From: Pirellulales bacterium
GTDB lineage: Bacteria > Planctomycetota > Planctomycetia > Pirellulales > JACPPG01
Length of the DNA stretch: 64,000 nucleotides
Direction of reading: 5' to 3'
Assembly (NCBI GenBank): GCA_036499395.1
Contig: DASYDW010000130.1
Location: 1 to 64,000 of the forward strand
Part shown: positions 38,852 through 47,061 of the stretch, one piece after another
How the letters are laid out: each line of letters begins with the position of its first letter
How positions within the stretch are numbered: position 1 is the stretch's first letter
Made by a program: the position numbers and the translations under genes
Notes under the pieces: model-generated
Databases searched by the model: none
The model's input: the letters and a program-made list of their open reading frames with translations, nothing else
Told to the model about the DNA's origin: nothing

Positions 38852-41137
38852 TTACGCCACCACAGAGATCGTGGCGTTCGATGTGACGACGTATCCCGAA
38901 CTGCCGGTTTTCAGCCGGAAGCTGATTGTGCGGTTGCCGAGCATCGGTTTCGCTACGATGTTGTTGAACTCGATGTTCTGGATCACCGCCAGGATCCCGG
39001 CTTGTGTGGCATTGCCGTTGAACGTGACGGTCACGGTACGACCGGCAGTAAAGCTGCCGATGGTGATGCCGTCGTACGTGAGCGTACTGCCCGACACGAC
39101 CAACGGACCGGCGGATTGGATCGTCAGGCGATCATTCACATAGGCGGACGTATCCACCACGGTCAGCGTTGAATTGGCCGTGGCGAGACCGCCCGTCGAG
39201 AGCGTGGCCGCAGACGCCACCACAACCGGCGCGGCGCCGGAACCGTACGTGACAGCCGGGCCGGCGACGTTCAGCACCGTCGCGGGAACCAGTTGAACCG
39301 TTTGCGTCATTGTCACCGGAAAGCCCGAGCTGCCGGCCTTCAGCTCGAAGCTGATCGGTCGGTTGGCGATCATCGGACTGGGTACGATGCTGATGAAAGT
39401 AATGTTCTGCATCACCGCCAGGACGGCGCCCTGCGTGGCATTGGTATTAAACGTGACGGTCACGGTTCGACCGGTCGTGAACGTGCCAACCGCGGTGCCG
39501 TTGTAGATGAGCGTCGTGCCCGACACGACCAGCGCACCCGAGGATTGAATCCCCAGGCGATCGTTCAGGTAGGGTGACGTGTCGGTGACCTTCAGCGATG
39601 AGTTGGCCATCGCGCTGCCGGTCGTGAGCGTGGCCGCGGGAGCAATGGCGATCGGCGCCTCGCCGGGATTGTAAGTCACGGCCGGTCCGCCGACGGTGGT
39701 GCTGGTCGAGGAAATCAGCTCGACGGTTTGCGTTGTCGAGGCGGGATAGCCCAGGCTGCCGACTTTTAGCGCGACGCTGATCGTGCGATTGCCGAGCATC
39801 GGCGCGGAAACGATGTTCGTGAAGGTGATATGTTGTGCCACGGCCTGAATCGCGTTCTGCGTGGCGGTGCCATTGAACGTCACGGTCACGGTCCGGCCCG
39901 CGGTAAAGGTGCCTACCATCGTACCGTTAAAAATCAGCGCGTTGCCCGACACGACGAGCGCGCCAGAGGACCAGATCGACAGGCGATCATTCACATACGG
40001 CGATTTGTCCGTGACGGTCAGCACCGAATTGGCAAATTCACCGTCGCCGATCGAAAGCGTGGCGTCGGGCGCGACCAGGATAGGCAGTCCTCCCGGATCG
40101 TAGACCGCGGCGCCGGTGTTGATCGATAGTGACGATGCGGGCGAGTTGACGATGTCGCCACCGAGGAAGGTTCCGGCAGCCGTCAGCTTCCAGGGGCTCC
40201 AGGGATTGTTGGACAGCTCTTCGTAAACTTGCTGGTCAGAGTTGATCGAGAAGACAATCGTGGTGCCGGCGCTGTTATTGAACGACGTGATTCCCTTGCT
40301 GGTGCCGGGCTGGGTCAGCGTCCAGCCCTTCCAGTTGTTGGCACTGGTTTCGACATAGACCTGGCCATCCTCGCCCACGGCGACCACCTTCACGGGGCTT
40401 TGGGCGGTAGTGGCTGTTGGTGCTGAAATTTCCTGGACGATGCCGGTCTGCGTCAGGGTCCAAACGCTCCAGGTGCCGCCTGTGATCGAATGTTCGGTCC
40501 ACACCTGATTGTCGGCGCCGATGGCGAATACGTGCGTTTCGCCGACGCTGTCCATCATCACGCTGATTTGCTTGGCGGTGCCGGCCCGCGTCAGCGCCAA
40601 CGGGGACCAGCTTCCGCTGGAAGTGGTCGACTCGCTATACACCTGGCTGTCCGAGCCAATGATGAACAGTTGCAGCGAACTGCCGGGCGCGACATTTGCC
40701 TGCGCGGCAATATCCGAGGCGTATCCGGCTTGCGTTAACGACCAGGCGGACCACACGCCGTTTTGCAAGACCTCTTGATAGACCTGGTTGTCGTCGCGAA
40801 TGGCGAAGAGATGCAGATTTCCGGCGCCGTCGTGCGCTGCGGCGATTTCTTTCACCGTGCCCGCCTGTGTCAAGGTCCAGGCGTTCCAACCGCCGAGGCC
40901 ATTCGAGGTCTCGAGATAGACCTGGTGGTCGGTGCCGATGGCGAAGACGTCGGTCTGAGTTCCTTGATTCGTTTGGATCGACGCGATCGAGCCCGACACG
41001 GGCGATCCGGAGAGAACGCGCCGATCTTCAAGCGACTCGAATCCCAGCCGGCGTCCGCGTTGGGGGCGTGTCGACTTGCGCTTCGTCGCGGCTGTTCCGC
41101 GTCGCCACCCGACGATCTTGCCAATGAAGTCCGCCAT
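38852..41137 (-). CDS. Giant-type surface protein with lectin-like propeller and repeat domains
   Basis: A 761-residue protein. The ATG at 41137 starts a basic segment followed by 'LGFESLEDRRVLSGSP', the planctomycete FESLEDRR/LEPR-XLL-type N-terminal motif in place of a normal signal peptide. Residues ~20-340 hold six ~50-residue units such as 'FAIGTDHQVYLETSN...GGWNAWTLTQAGTVKEIAA', a fucose-lectin/tectonin-like propeller. Residues ~350-760 contain three to four ~130-residue repeats ('NDRLSIWSSGALVVSGNALIFNGTMVGTF.AGRTVTVTFNGTATQNAIQAVAQHITF.N', ending in a 'G.RTISF.LK.GS.GY' strand) of the beta-sandwich type found in large adhesins. Probably exported and carbohydrate-binding; ligand unknown. 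A GTG at 41230 would add 31 unlikely residues. Confidence 0.82.
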   Translation of the reverse strand: MADFIGKIVGWRRGTAATKRKSTRPQRGRRLGFESLEDRRVLSGSPVSGSIASIQTNQGTQTDVFAIGTDHQVYLETSNGLGGWNAWTLTQAGTVKEIAAAHDGAGNLHLFAIRDDNQVYQEVLQNGVWSAWSLTQAGYASDIAAQANVAPGSSLQLFIIGSDSQVYSESTTSSGSWSPLALTRAGTAKQISVMMDSVGETHVFAIGADNQVWTEHSITGGTWSVWTLTQTGIVQEISAPTATTAQSPVKVVAVGEDGQVYVETSANNWKGWTLTQPGTSKGITSFNNSAGTTIVFSINSDQQVYEELSNNPWSPWKLTAAGTFLGGDIVNSPASSLSINTGAAVYDPGGLPILVAPDATLSIGDGEFANSVLTVTDKSPYVNDRLSIWSSGALVVSGNALIFNGTMVGTFTAGRTVTVTFNGTATQNAIQAVAQHITFTNIVSAPMLGNRTISVALKVGSLGYPASTTQTVELISSTSTTVGGPAVTYNPGEAPIAIAPAATLTTGSAMANSSLKVTDTSPYLNDRLGIQSSGALVVSGTTLIYNGTAVGTFTTGRTVTVTFNTNATQGAVLAVMQNITFISIVPSPMIANRPISFELKAGSSGFPVTMTQTVQLVPATVLNVAGPAVTYGSGAAPVVVASAATLSTGGLATANSTLTVVDTSAYVNDRLTIQSAGPLVVSGSTLTYDGITIGSFTAGRTVTVTFNGNATQAGILAVIQNIEFNNIVAKPMLGNRTISFRLKTGSSGYVVTSNATISVVA

Positions 41138-41509
41138 CGCCACCTTCCCTGGTGAATCGCCCGCTTGAGATGTGCAGTGCTCGCGCGGCCTATCGGGCAG
41201 GCCGGATCGGTGTTCGTCGACCGACGTCACGGGCCATTGTGAAGTGCGAAGAGCCCGGGATTGTCGCCGGAGGACGAAGTTTCAGCTTCCGAAGGGAAGG
41301 CTTGATCCCGTCCACCGATCGTTTAAGCGCGGCGGATTTTCGGCGCCCGGCGGCCCTACGGCAACCTCAAACTGCTGACGACTTGGTAACACGCGTGCTA
41401 GCGTCTGGTGCCCCGGCGCGGTTGGTTGACGGCGATGGATGTCGAGAGTAGGGAGCTGTGCAGGGTGGATGAGGGGGGATTTCAATCGCAATGACAAAGT
41501 AATAGGGCG
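41138..41509. other. Gap between the surface-protein gene and the M56 sensor gene
   Basis: A 372-base interval upstream of the minus-strand surface-protein gene and downstream of the M56 gene. It must contain the promoter of the former, but no convincing boxes, hairpin or frame stand out. Confidence 0.3.
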
Positions 41510-44500
41510 TTAATGCTCTCGCTCCCTCTTGAAGCCATCTGGGGGCTCTGTGCTAAATATCTCTGGATTCAGTGGCTCGTCGAAAACGATGGCACTTTGC
41601 ACCCAATCGGATTCGGCTCTGTGTGGATCGGTGGTGCGTAATGAGATTTCGACCTGCACGGGCAGTTTCGTCTTCGGGTCCAGCCAATACTTGCGAGTCC
41701 AAGTATCCGTGCCTTTGGCACGCTCAACCTTTTTAATGACCTCAAAGCCATTTGCGACCTTGCCGTCAATGAATCGGTCATTGAGTTTTGTTGCCGTCTC
41801 GATGGGCACGTTCCGCATGCGACCGTAGTAATCAACTTGCGGCTGTGGCTCCGGTTTCGATTCGACAACCTCACCCTTGTCATTGATGCCAAAGATTTGC
41901 CGGACGTACTCGTAGCTTTTGGCATCCGGCGATAGGCTCAAGTGAATGCCCTTTTTGGCATCCGTGATTTGCACGTAGGAACTGGAGTCGCCAGATTCCG
42001 GTTCATCGCCCGGTGTATGCGTCATTTCCTCTCGCATGCGATACCGGCCCATCACCTTGACACGGCGAATCAGACCCTGCACTTTTGGGCCGCTCGGAAT
42101 TCGAATCGTCCGTGTTTCGGTGTATTGGACGGTGTGGCCATCGGACAGATCGCTCGTGCTGGCAAAAGGCTGACGAGTGACGTTACTATCATTCGCCTTT
42201 ATTTGAATGGTGGCTGTTGCAGGCTTGAGGGAAGAGGAGAACTTGTTCGTCTCATCTTCGGTGCGATCACTATGAGGTGTCAGCAGTTCTGGCCGGGCGC
42301 GATACGCTTTGTTGTTATCCGTGCGATTTCCATGATCCTGCGGAGAGGCTTCTTTAGACGAATCTGCCTTTAACTCGCCGGCCGGTTCGCTGCCGTCTTC
42401 TTCGGTTATGGCCCAGTCAGCGACATAAACGAATCCATTGATGCCTGCGGGGGGGGCGGCAACTGAAATCTGCGTCTTGGGCAGTGCAGCACGTAAACGA
42501 GCCATTTCTGCGTCGGACACCTTCATACCAACGGCAGAAATGTAGCTCAACCGCTTGAGGTCGCTTAACTTAATCAGTCCGTCAACCGTGATGTTGGCGT
42601 CGTCCAAATTAAGCATTCGCAAATTAGGCAGCATTCCAATGGCATTGAGGCCCTGATCGGTGATCATCGTCTTGCCCAAGTAGAGCCATTCGAGCGTCGG
42701 CAGGCGGCGTAGCAGTTGAAATCCTTCGTCATTGAATGGTGAATCGGATAGCGTTAGCGTTCTCAACTGCTTGAGATTCGCAAGTCCCGCCAAGCCTGTG
42801 CCAGTGATTTTGCTGTCGGGCAAGTTCAGGATTTCAAGGGCGTGGAGATTTGCAAACTTCGCCAAGCCATCGTCGCTTAATCCGCTGCCGGTAAGCGACA
42901 CCTGCGTAAGCTGCTCAAACGCCACTAGTTTTTGTAATGCGGCGTCTCCGACGACACCTACGCTACCGAGTCCAAGTTTTCGCAAGTCTTTCAGTCGTTT
43001 AAGCGCTGTTAGAGTCTGCTCATGAAGTTCTACTGAGTCCAGATACAATTCTTGTAGGCTCGGTGCCTTGACGAGCGCGTCAACGCCGTCAACGCTCATC
43101 CCAAGGCCGTATATCCGCAAACTGCTGAGGGATTGCATCTGCCCGACCGCAGCCAATACCGCGTTGCCAAGGTCTTCCTTCACCCTCGGGCCCACGTTGG
43201 TGATCGTCATGGATCTCAAATTTGACAAATCTTTGAGAGGGCCAATGTCCTTGGGGCCTAGTTCAGTCGCGGGAAATTCGACCTGAAGAGATATCGATTC
43301 TAGTTGCGTGAGCTTGGCGAGTACCTGCAGATTATCGTTGTCGATTCGGATGGGAAACGCTGAAAGATGCCGCAATGATTTAACCGCTGCCAAATGTGCA
43401 TACCCTGAGCCACGAACTTTGGCGCAATTACTCAGATTCAGATTCGCGAGTTTATCAAGGCCGGTAAGATGCCGGAGTCCGTCGTCTGTAATGTCGCCAT
43501 TGAAGATTTGAAGACCGGTGAGACTGCGAATCAGGCTGATTTCCTTGAGCCCCTTGTCGCTGATGCCAACGGGGCCGGCTGCGCCGTTCAATTCGAGAAT
43601 CTTGACGCCATCGACAAGTTGGGCAAACCGTCGCCATCCCTCGTCACTGATCTCATAATCAAGAAGGGTCAAACGGTCGCATTCGGATAATTCTGGCGCT
43701 CGTTCCAGCACTCCGTCCGACAAGTGTGACAAGGCCAGATTGTTCAAGGGACGCTTTAGTTCCAATTTCCCGAGAGACTCGATTCCAACATGCTCTTCCA
43801 GATCAAGGTAAAGCCATTCGAGATCAGGCAAGTCATTCACTAGACGCAGGTCAGCGTCTGTTCCCTTCCAGCCGCCTTGAATGCCGATCTGTTTCAAGGT
43901 GGCGGGTGTGGCTCCAAGTTCTTTTAGCCGCTTGAGAGAACGCTGGGCGGCTGGATCGGACTTTGCTGTCTGTGCCTCTTCATGAGCGGGGTCGGCGGTA
44001 AACGTACCCGTAACTGTTGCCGGTACCTCCTTCTCTGTTCCAGCCCCACTGACCAACTCCTTATCCGGTGTGTCGCCCTTAGATTGATCCGTATGGGGCT
44101 GATTCGGAATAGGCTCCGCCTCAGCCTCAGCGTCATCCGCCTGCTTGCGGAGTTTGAAACGTAACGGAACAATCCCGCCACTGGGTAGATCGGTGGGGAC
44201 ATTCGACGAATCGACGACTTCGTAGCCGCGTGGCGGTAACGGGCCATACATATGCTTGCCAGCCGGTACAAGCTTGCGAAGCTTCCCAGCGGTATTTGTC
44301 TCGCCATAAATAACATGCCCAGTCCATTTAGCGCCTCCTTCGAATTCCGCAGCGTCTGCAACTATGACGTTCGGGATTCCTCGGCCACTGTCCGCGTCAA
44401 CAACTTCGATATCTAAAGTGCAAGCCGCTGGAAGCTGAATAACGATTGTCTGCTCTTGTGGTTTATCGTTAACCACCAGCGGGAGTCGCATCGCAATGTA

Positions 44501-46534
44501 CCCTGCTCGTAACGTCGCGCTGCCCGGGCGAATATCAAGCGTGTATTCGCCCGGCAAGACGGCACGATTCAGAACACCGGCTTCGTCAGTCCTTCCCGTA
44601 ATAAAGATATTTTCTCGATCACGATGTACACCCCAAATACTTACGCCAGTCACGGGCACGCCCGTGTCCCCATACTCCACTTTCAATTGAACATTGCGGG
44701 CATGGGTCAATCGTAGGTTCGCTTCGCCAACGATCAATTTTCGGCCGTTGTCTTCCCGCTCTAGCCCCGGATCGTCGGTAAGCCCCACTTCAAAACCGTA
44801 ATCACCAAAGTCTGGATGCGTGACCCTGATGAACGCCGCTGTTTCCTTCGTCAGACCGGGCAAGACAAAATGGCCTTCGGCGTCCGAAATCGTGATTGGC
44901 GCATCATCGAGTGCGATCAAGTAGCGGTCGTCTCGTGCTGGTTTGACTTCGCTTCCCAGTTTATGGCATTGCTGAAGAACGATTTCCGCGCTCGGAATCG
45001 CGTTGCCCGCCTCGTCCAGGACTCTCCCGTTCAAAACCGCCTCATTGTCGAATTTGAGGTCGGCGACGAGGTTGTCATCCGCGTAGACGGCGCGCCGCTC
45101 ATCCGGATTGCCTTGAGCGCGATTTACAGGATAAAAATAGCGATCTCCCTGCCAAGCAAGCCCTAGTTTGGGCGCGGTCCCATATATCTGGAAAGCCCCT
45201 CGGGGGTGCTCGCGAGAATCCAAGGGCAACTTCGCATCGCGAAATTCGAATGCTCCCTCGCTATCTGTGGTTGTGTTCGCGATACTTTTCTCCCGATCTA
45301 CGCCCAGTGGCATGAGGTATACCCGTGCGCCGGCTACCGGGTTGTTGTGAGCATCCGTTGCATGGCCCGTAAGCGTAATCGCGTGTTCACCAGAAACTCG
45401 CCGCACTTTCGAAATGTCTTCAGCGGGAGCGAAGTTTATGCCCCCCTTTTTCTTCGCCACGCTGACAAGTTCTTGTGTTGTTTTCGTCTCTTGAGCAACA
45501 AGTCTCCAGGGAACGACGGTCGTTATTCCAGTCGTTGAAAGCAACAACGCAGCCACCGCCATGCGTCGCGCGGAAAACGGTTTCAGGCGAGCCATCGTCA
45601 AAATTCGTCGTTCAAGATTGCGATAGGCACCCACGACTCCAGCAACCGCAAGGCCGGGGCGAGAACCCAAGCAAGAGAGGGCGGATACCTTTGCGAGCAA
45701 GCGACCGTAGTCTGCCGGCTGGGCAACTCCATTCTGTATCAGCATCTCGTCGCACGCCGCCTCTTGCGCTTCGGACCACCGTCGAACCATGAGCCAAACG
45801 AGAGGATTAAAATAAAATAACCAAGTCACCACCGTGGGGAGCCAGTTCCACGCTAAATCGTGTCGTTTGAGGTGCGCCAACTCGTGAGCCAACATCATGC
45901 GTTGTTCAGGTTCGTCAAACGTCTGCTCAGTATTTTCGGGGACGATAATCGCTGGCCGCCAAATCCCGACGAGGACGGGACTTCGCACGTCGGGCGATTG
46001 ATGCACGGCCGGCACCCGATGAACGCCCAGCCTCCCTCCTTCCTCGACGCATAGCTGTAGGAGGCACGATGTTGTCTTGACCTTTCCCGCATTTAGCAAT
46101 CGACCTGCGGTGCTCCACTGTCGAATGCTTCGGTAGATGCAAAAAGCCTTGCCGAGCAACCAGATCGGTAGAAGAAACGCCCAGAATGTTATCGCTATTC
46201 TGACTGGTTCGTGTCGTAGCGGTGGAGGAGCAAAATCACGTTTTTCAAAGCTCGGCTCAAGGCTCCAGTCGACTTTTGTTTGCGGCATCGGGGCGCGGAT
46301 TGAGGTCTGTTGCACCCGCGCCGGCAGAAGTTCTAGCTCGATTGGCTGACCCCAGACAAATGTGACGAGCAACTTTAGACAGACTAACCGCCACATCCAG
46401 CAAACGACCCGAGGCGACAATTTGAACCAGCGAGTAATTGCCCAAGCAATCGCCACCGCGATGGCACCCTGCGACGAGGCTCGCCATAGAGCCGTCGCCC
46501 ACACGTTTGCAAAATCGTTCCAGGCCGAGATCAT
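41510..46534 (-). CDS. BlaR1-type M56 metallopeptidase fused to carboxypeptidase-regulatory, LRR and LolA-like domains
   Basis: A 1,674-residue membrane protein. Residues 1-~350: M56 peptidase with spans near 20-38, 42-62 and 112-135, HELAH at 217-221 and the family 'EAQEAACDEMLIQ' near 258, then a span near 327-345. About 390-800: several carboxypeptidase-regulatory/CNA-B-like beta-sandwiches ('LTGHATDAHNNPVAGARVYL', 'LNGRVLDEAGNAIPSAEIVL'). About 900-1370: leucine-rich repeats ('LKQLRTLTLSDSPFNDEGFQLLRRLPTLEWLYLGKTMITDQGL'). About 1430-1674: a LolA-like beta domain ('RKYWLDPKTKLPVQVEISL'). M56 proteins of the BlaR1 type sense a ligand outside and cleave the partner repressor inside. Its ATG overlaps the BlaI stop by four bases (ATGA), so the two are translationally coupled. 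Ligand unknown. Confidence 0.88.
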   Translation of the reverse strand: MISAWNDFANVWATALWRASSQGAIAVAIAWAITRWFKLSPRVVCWMWRLVCLKLLVTFVWGQPIELELLPARVQQTSIRAPMPQTKVDWSLEPSFEKRDFAPPPLRHEPVRIAITFWAFLLPIWLLGKAFCIYRSIRQWSTAGRLLNAGKVKTTSCLLQLCVEEGGRLGVHRVPAVHQSPDVRSPVLVGIWRPAIIVPENTEQTFDEPEQRMMLAHELAHLKRHDLAWNWLPTVVTWLFYFNPLVWLMVRRWSEAQEAACDEMLIQNGVAQPADYGRLLAKVSALSCLGSRPGLAVAGVVGAYRNLERRILTMARLKPFSARRMAVAALLLSTTGITTVVPWRLVAQETKTTQELVSVAKKKGGINFAPAEDISKVRRVSGEHAITLTGHATDAHNNPVAGARVYLMPLGVDREKSIANTTTDSEGAFEFRDAKLPLDSREHPRGAFQIYGTAPKLGLAWQGDRYFYPVNRAQGNPDERRAVYADDNLVADLKFDNEAVLNGRVLDEAGNAIPSAEIVLQQCHKLGSEVKPARDDRYLIALDDAPITISDAEGHFVLPGLTKETAAFIRVTHPDFGDYGFEVGLTDDPGLEREDNGRKLIVGEANLRLTHARNVQLKVEYGDTGVPVTGVSIWGVHRDRENIFITGRTDEAGVLNRAVLPGEYTLDIRPGSATLRAGYIAMRLPLVVNDKPQEQTIVIQLPAACTLDIEVVDADSGRGIPNVIVADAAEFEGGAKWTGHVIYGETNTAGKLRKLVPAGKHMYGPLPPRGYEVVDSSNVPTDLPSGGIVPLRFKLRKQADDAEAEAEPIPNQPHTDQSKGDTPDKELVSGAGTEKEVPATVTGTFTADPAHEEAQTAKSDPAAQRSLKRLKELGATPATLKQIGIQGGWKGTDADLRLVNDLPDLEWLYLDLEEHVGIESLGKLELKRPLNNLALSHLSDGVLERAPELSECDRLTLLDYEISDEGWRRFAQLVDGVKILELNGAAGPVGISDKGLKEISLIRSLTGLQIFNGDITDDGLRHLTGLDKLANLNLSNCAKVRGSGYAHLAAVKSLRHLSAFPIRIDNDNLQVLAKLTQLESISLQVEFPATELGPKDIGPLKDLSNLRSMTITNVGPRVKEDLGNAVLAAVGQMQSLSSLRIYGLGMSVDGVDALVKAPSLQELYLDSVELHEQTLTALKRLKDLRKLGLGSVGVVGDAALQKLVAFEQLTQVSLTGSGLSDDGLAKFANLHALEILNLPDSKITGTGLAGLANLKQLRTLTLSDSPFNDEGFQLLRRLPTLEWLYLGKTMITDQGLNAIGMLPNLRMLNLDDANITVDGLIKLSDLKRLSYISAVGMKVSDAEMARLRAALPKTQISVAAPPAGINGFVYVADWAITEEDGSEPAGELKADSSKEASPQDHGNRTDNNKAYRARPELLTPHSDRTEDETNKFSSSLKPATATIQIKANDSNVTRQPFASTSDLSDGHTVQYTETRTIRIPSGPKVQGLIRRVKVMGRYRMREEMTHTPGDEPESGDSSSYVQITDAKKGIHLSLSPDAKSYEYVRQIFGINDKGEVVESKPEPQPQVDYYGRMRNVPIETATKLNDRFIDGKVANGFEVIKKVERAKGTDTWTRKYWLDPKTKLPVQVEISLRTTDPHRAESDWVQSAIVFDEPLNPEIFSTEPPDGFKREREH

Positions 46535-46923
46535 GTTCGCTCCTTTTCCCTCGCTTCAATGCGTTTCAGAAGTTGCTCGATTTTGCGAGCCTCTGCAGGG
46601 GTAAGCAGCGAAGATTTAGAAAGGTATGCCATGAACGGCGAGACCGCTCCGCCCAATGACTCGTCCACGAAGTCGGCAATCAGGCCGCGCAGAAACTCGG
46701 CCTTACCCAACGTAGGACTGTACATCTGCAAACCGTTCACCTTCTTGCGAATAAGAAAACCTTTTGCTCGCAGACGTACCATTGTCGTCAGGAGGGTCGT
46801 CCTGGCGCGGCCGGTTGTCTCCGCGAAGTAGTCGGCGACTTCCCGAACGGAAATGGGGTGATGGTCGCCGACGTATTGCAGAACGTCGAGTTCTAGCGGA
46901 CCAAGAGCTTCTTTGGGGGACAT
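46531..46923 (-). CDS. BlaI/MecI-family transcriptional repressor, module 1
   Basis: A 130-residue winged-helix repressor. AAGGAGA precedes ATG 46923. 'LGPLELDVLQYVGDHHPISVREVADYFAE', then the recognition helix region 'GRARTTLLTTMVRLRAKGFLIRKK', a wing, and a C-terminal dimerisation helix set ('SLGGAVSPFMAYLSKSS'). It most likely represses its own operon through the two perfect palindromes directly upstream and is inactivated by the coupled M56 peptidase. In BlaI the cleavage site lies between helix 5 and the dimer domain; I cannot point to it with certainty here. Confidence 0.92.
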   Translation of the reverse strand: MSPKEALGPLELDVLQYVGDHHPISVREVADYFAETTGRARTTLLTTMVRLRAKGFLIRKKVNGLQMYSPTLGKAEFLRGLIADFVDESLGGAVSPFMAYLSKSSLLTPAEARKIEQLLKRIEAREKERT

Positions 46924-46936
46924 AGACTTCTCCTTG

Positions 46937-46981
46937 GACTATCTTGATAGTCAGGCTATCCGAGACTATTGCAATAGTCAA
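46937..46981 (-). promoter_or_regulatory. Promoter with two palindromic operators for module 1
   Basis: Two perfect 16-base palindromes of one type: GACTATC-tt-GATAGTC (46937-46952) and GACTATT-gc-AATAGTC (46964-46979), 27 bases centre to centre. A minus-strand promoter fits between them: TTGACT (46981-46976), 17 bases, TAGCCT (46958-46953). The distal palindrome overlaps the -35 box and the proximal one lies just past the -10 box, 13 bases before the BlaI start. This is the expected layout for BlaI autorepression. Confidence 0.8.
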
Positions 46982-47061
46982 GAAGATTCTTGCGCCACAT
47001 AAGTAGATTTTCGTGGGCCGTCACGACCATCACCGAGCGCAAGGAAACGCTCGGCGCACGC

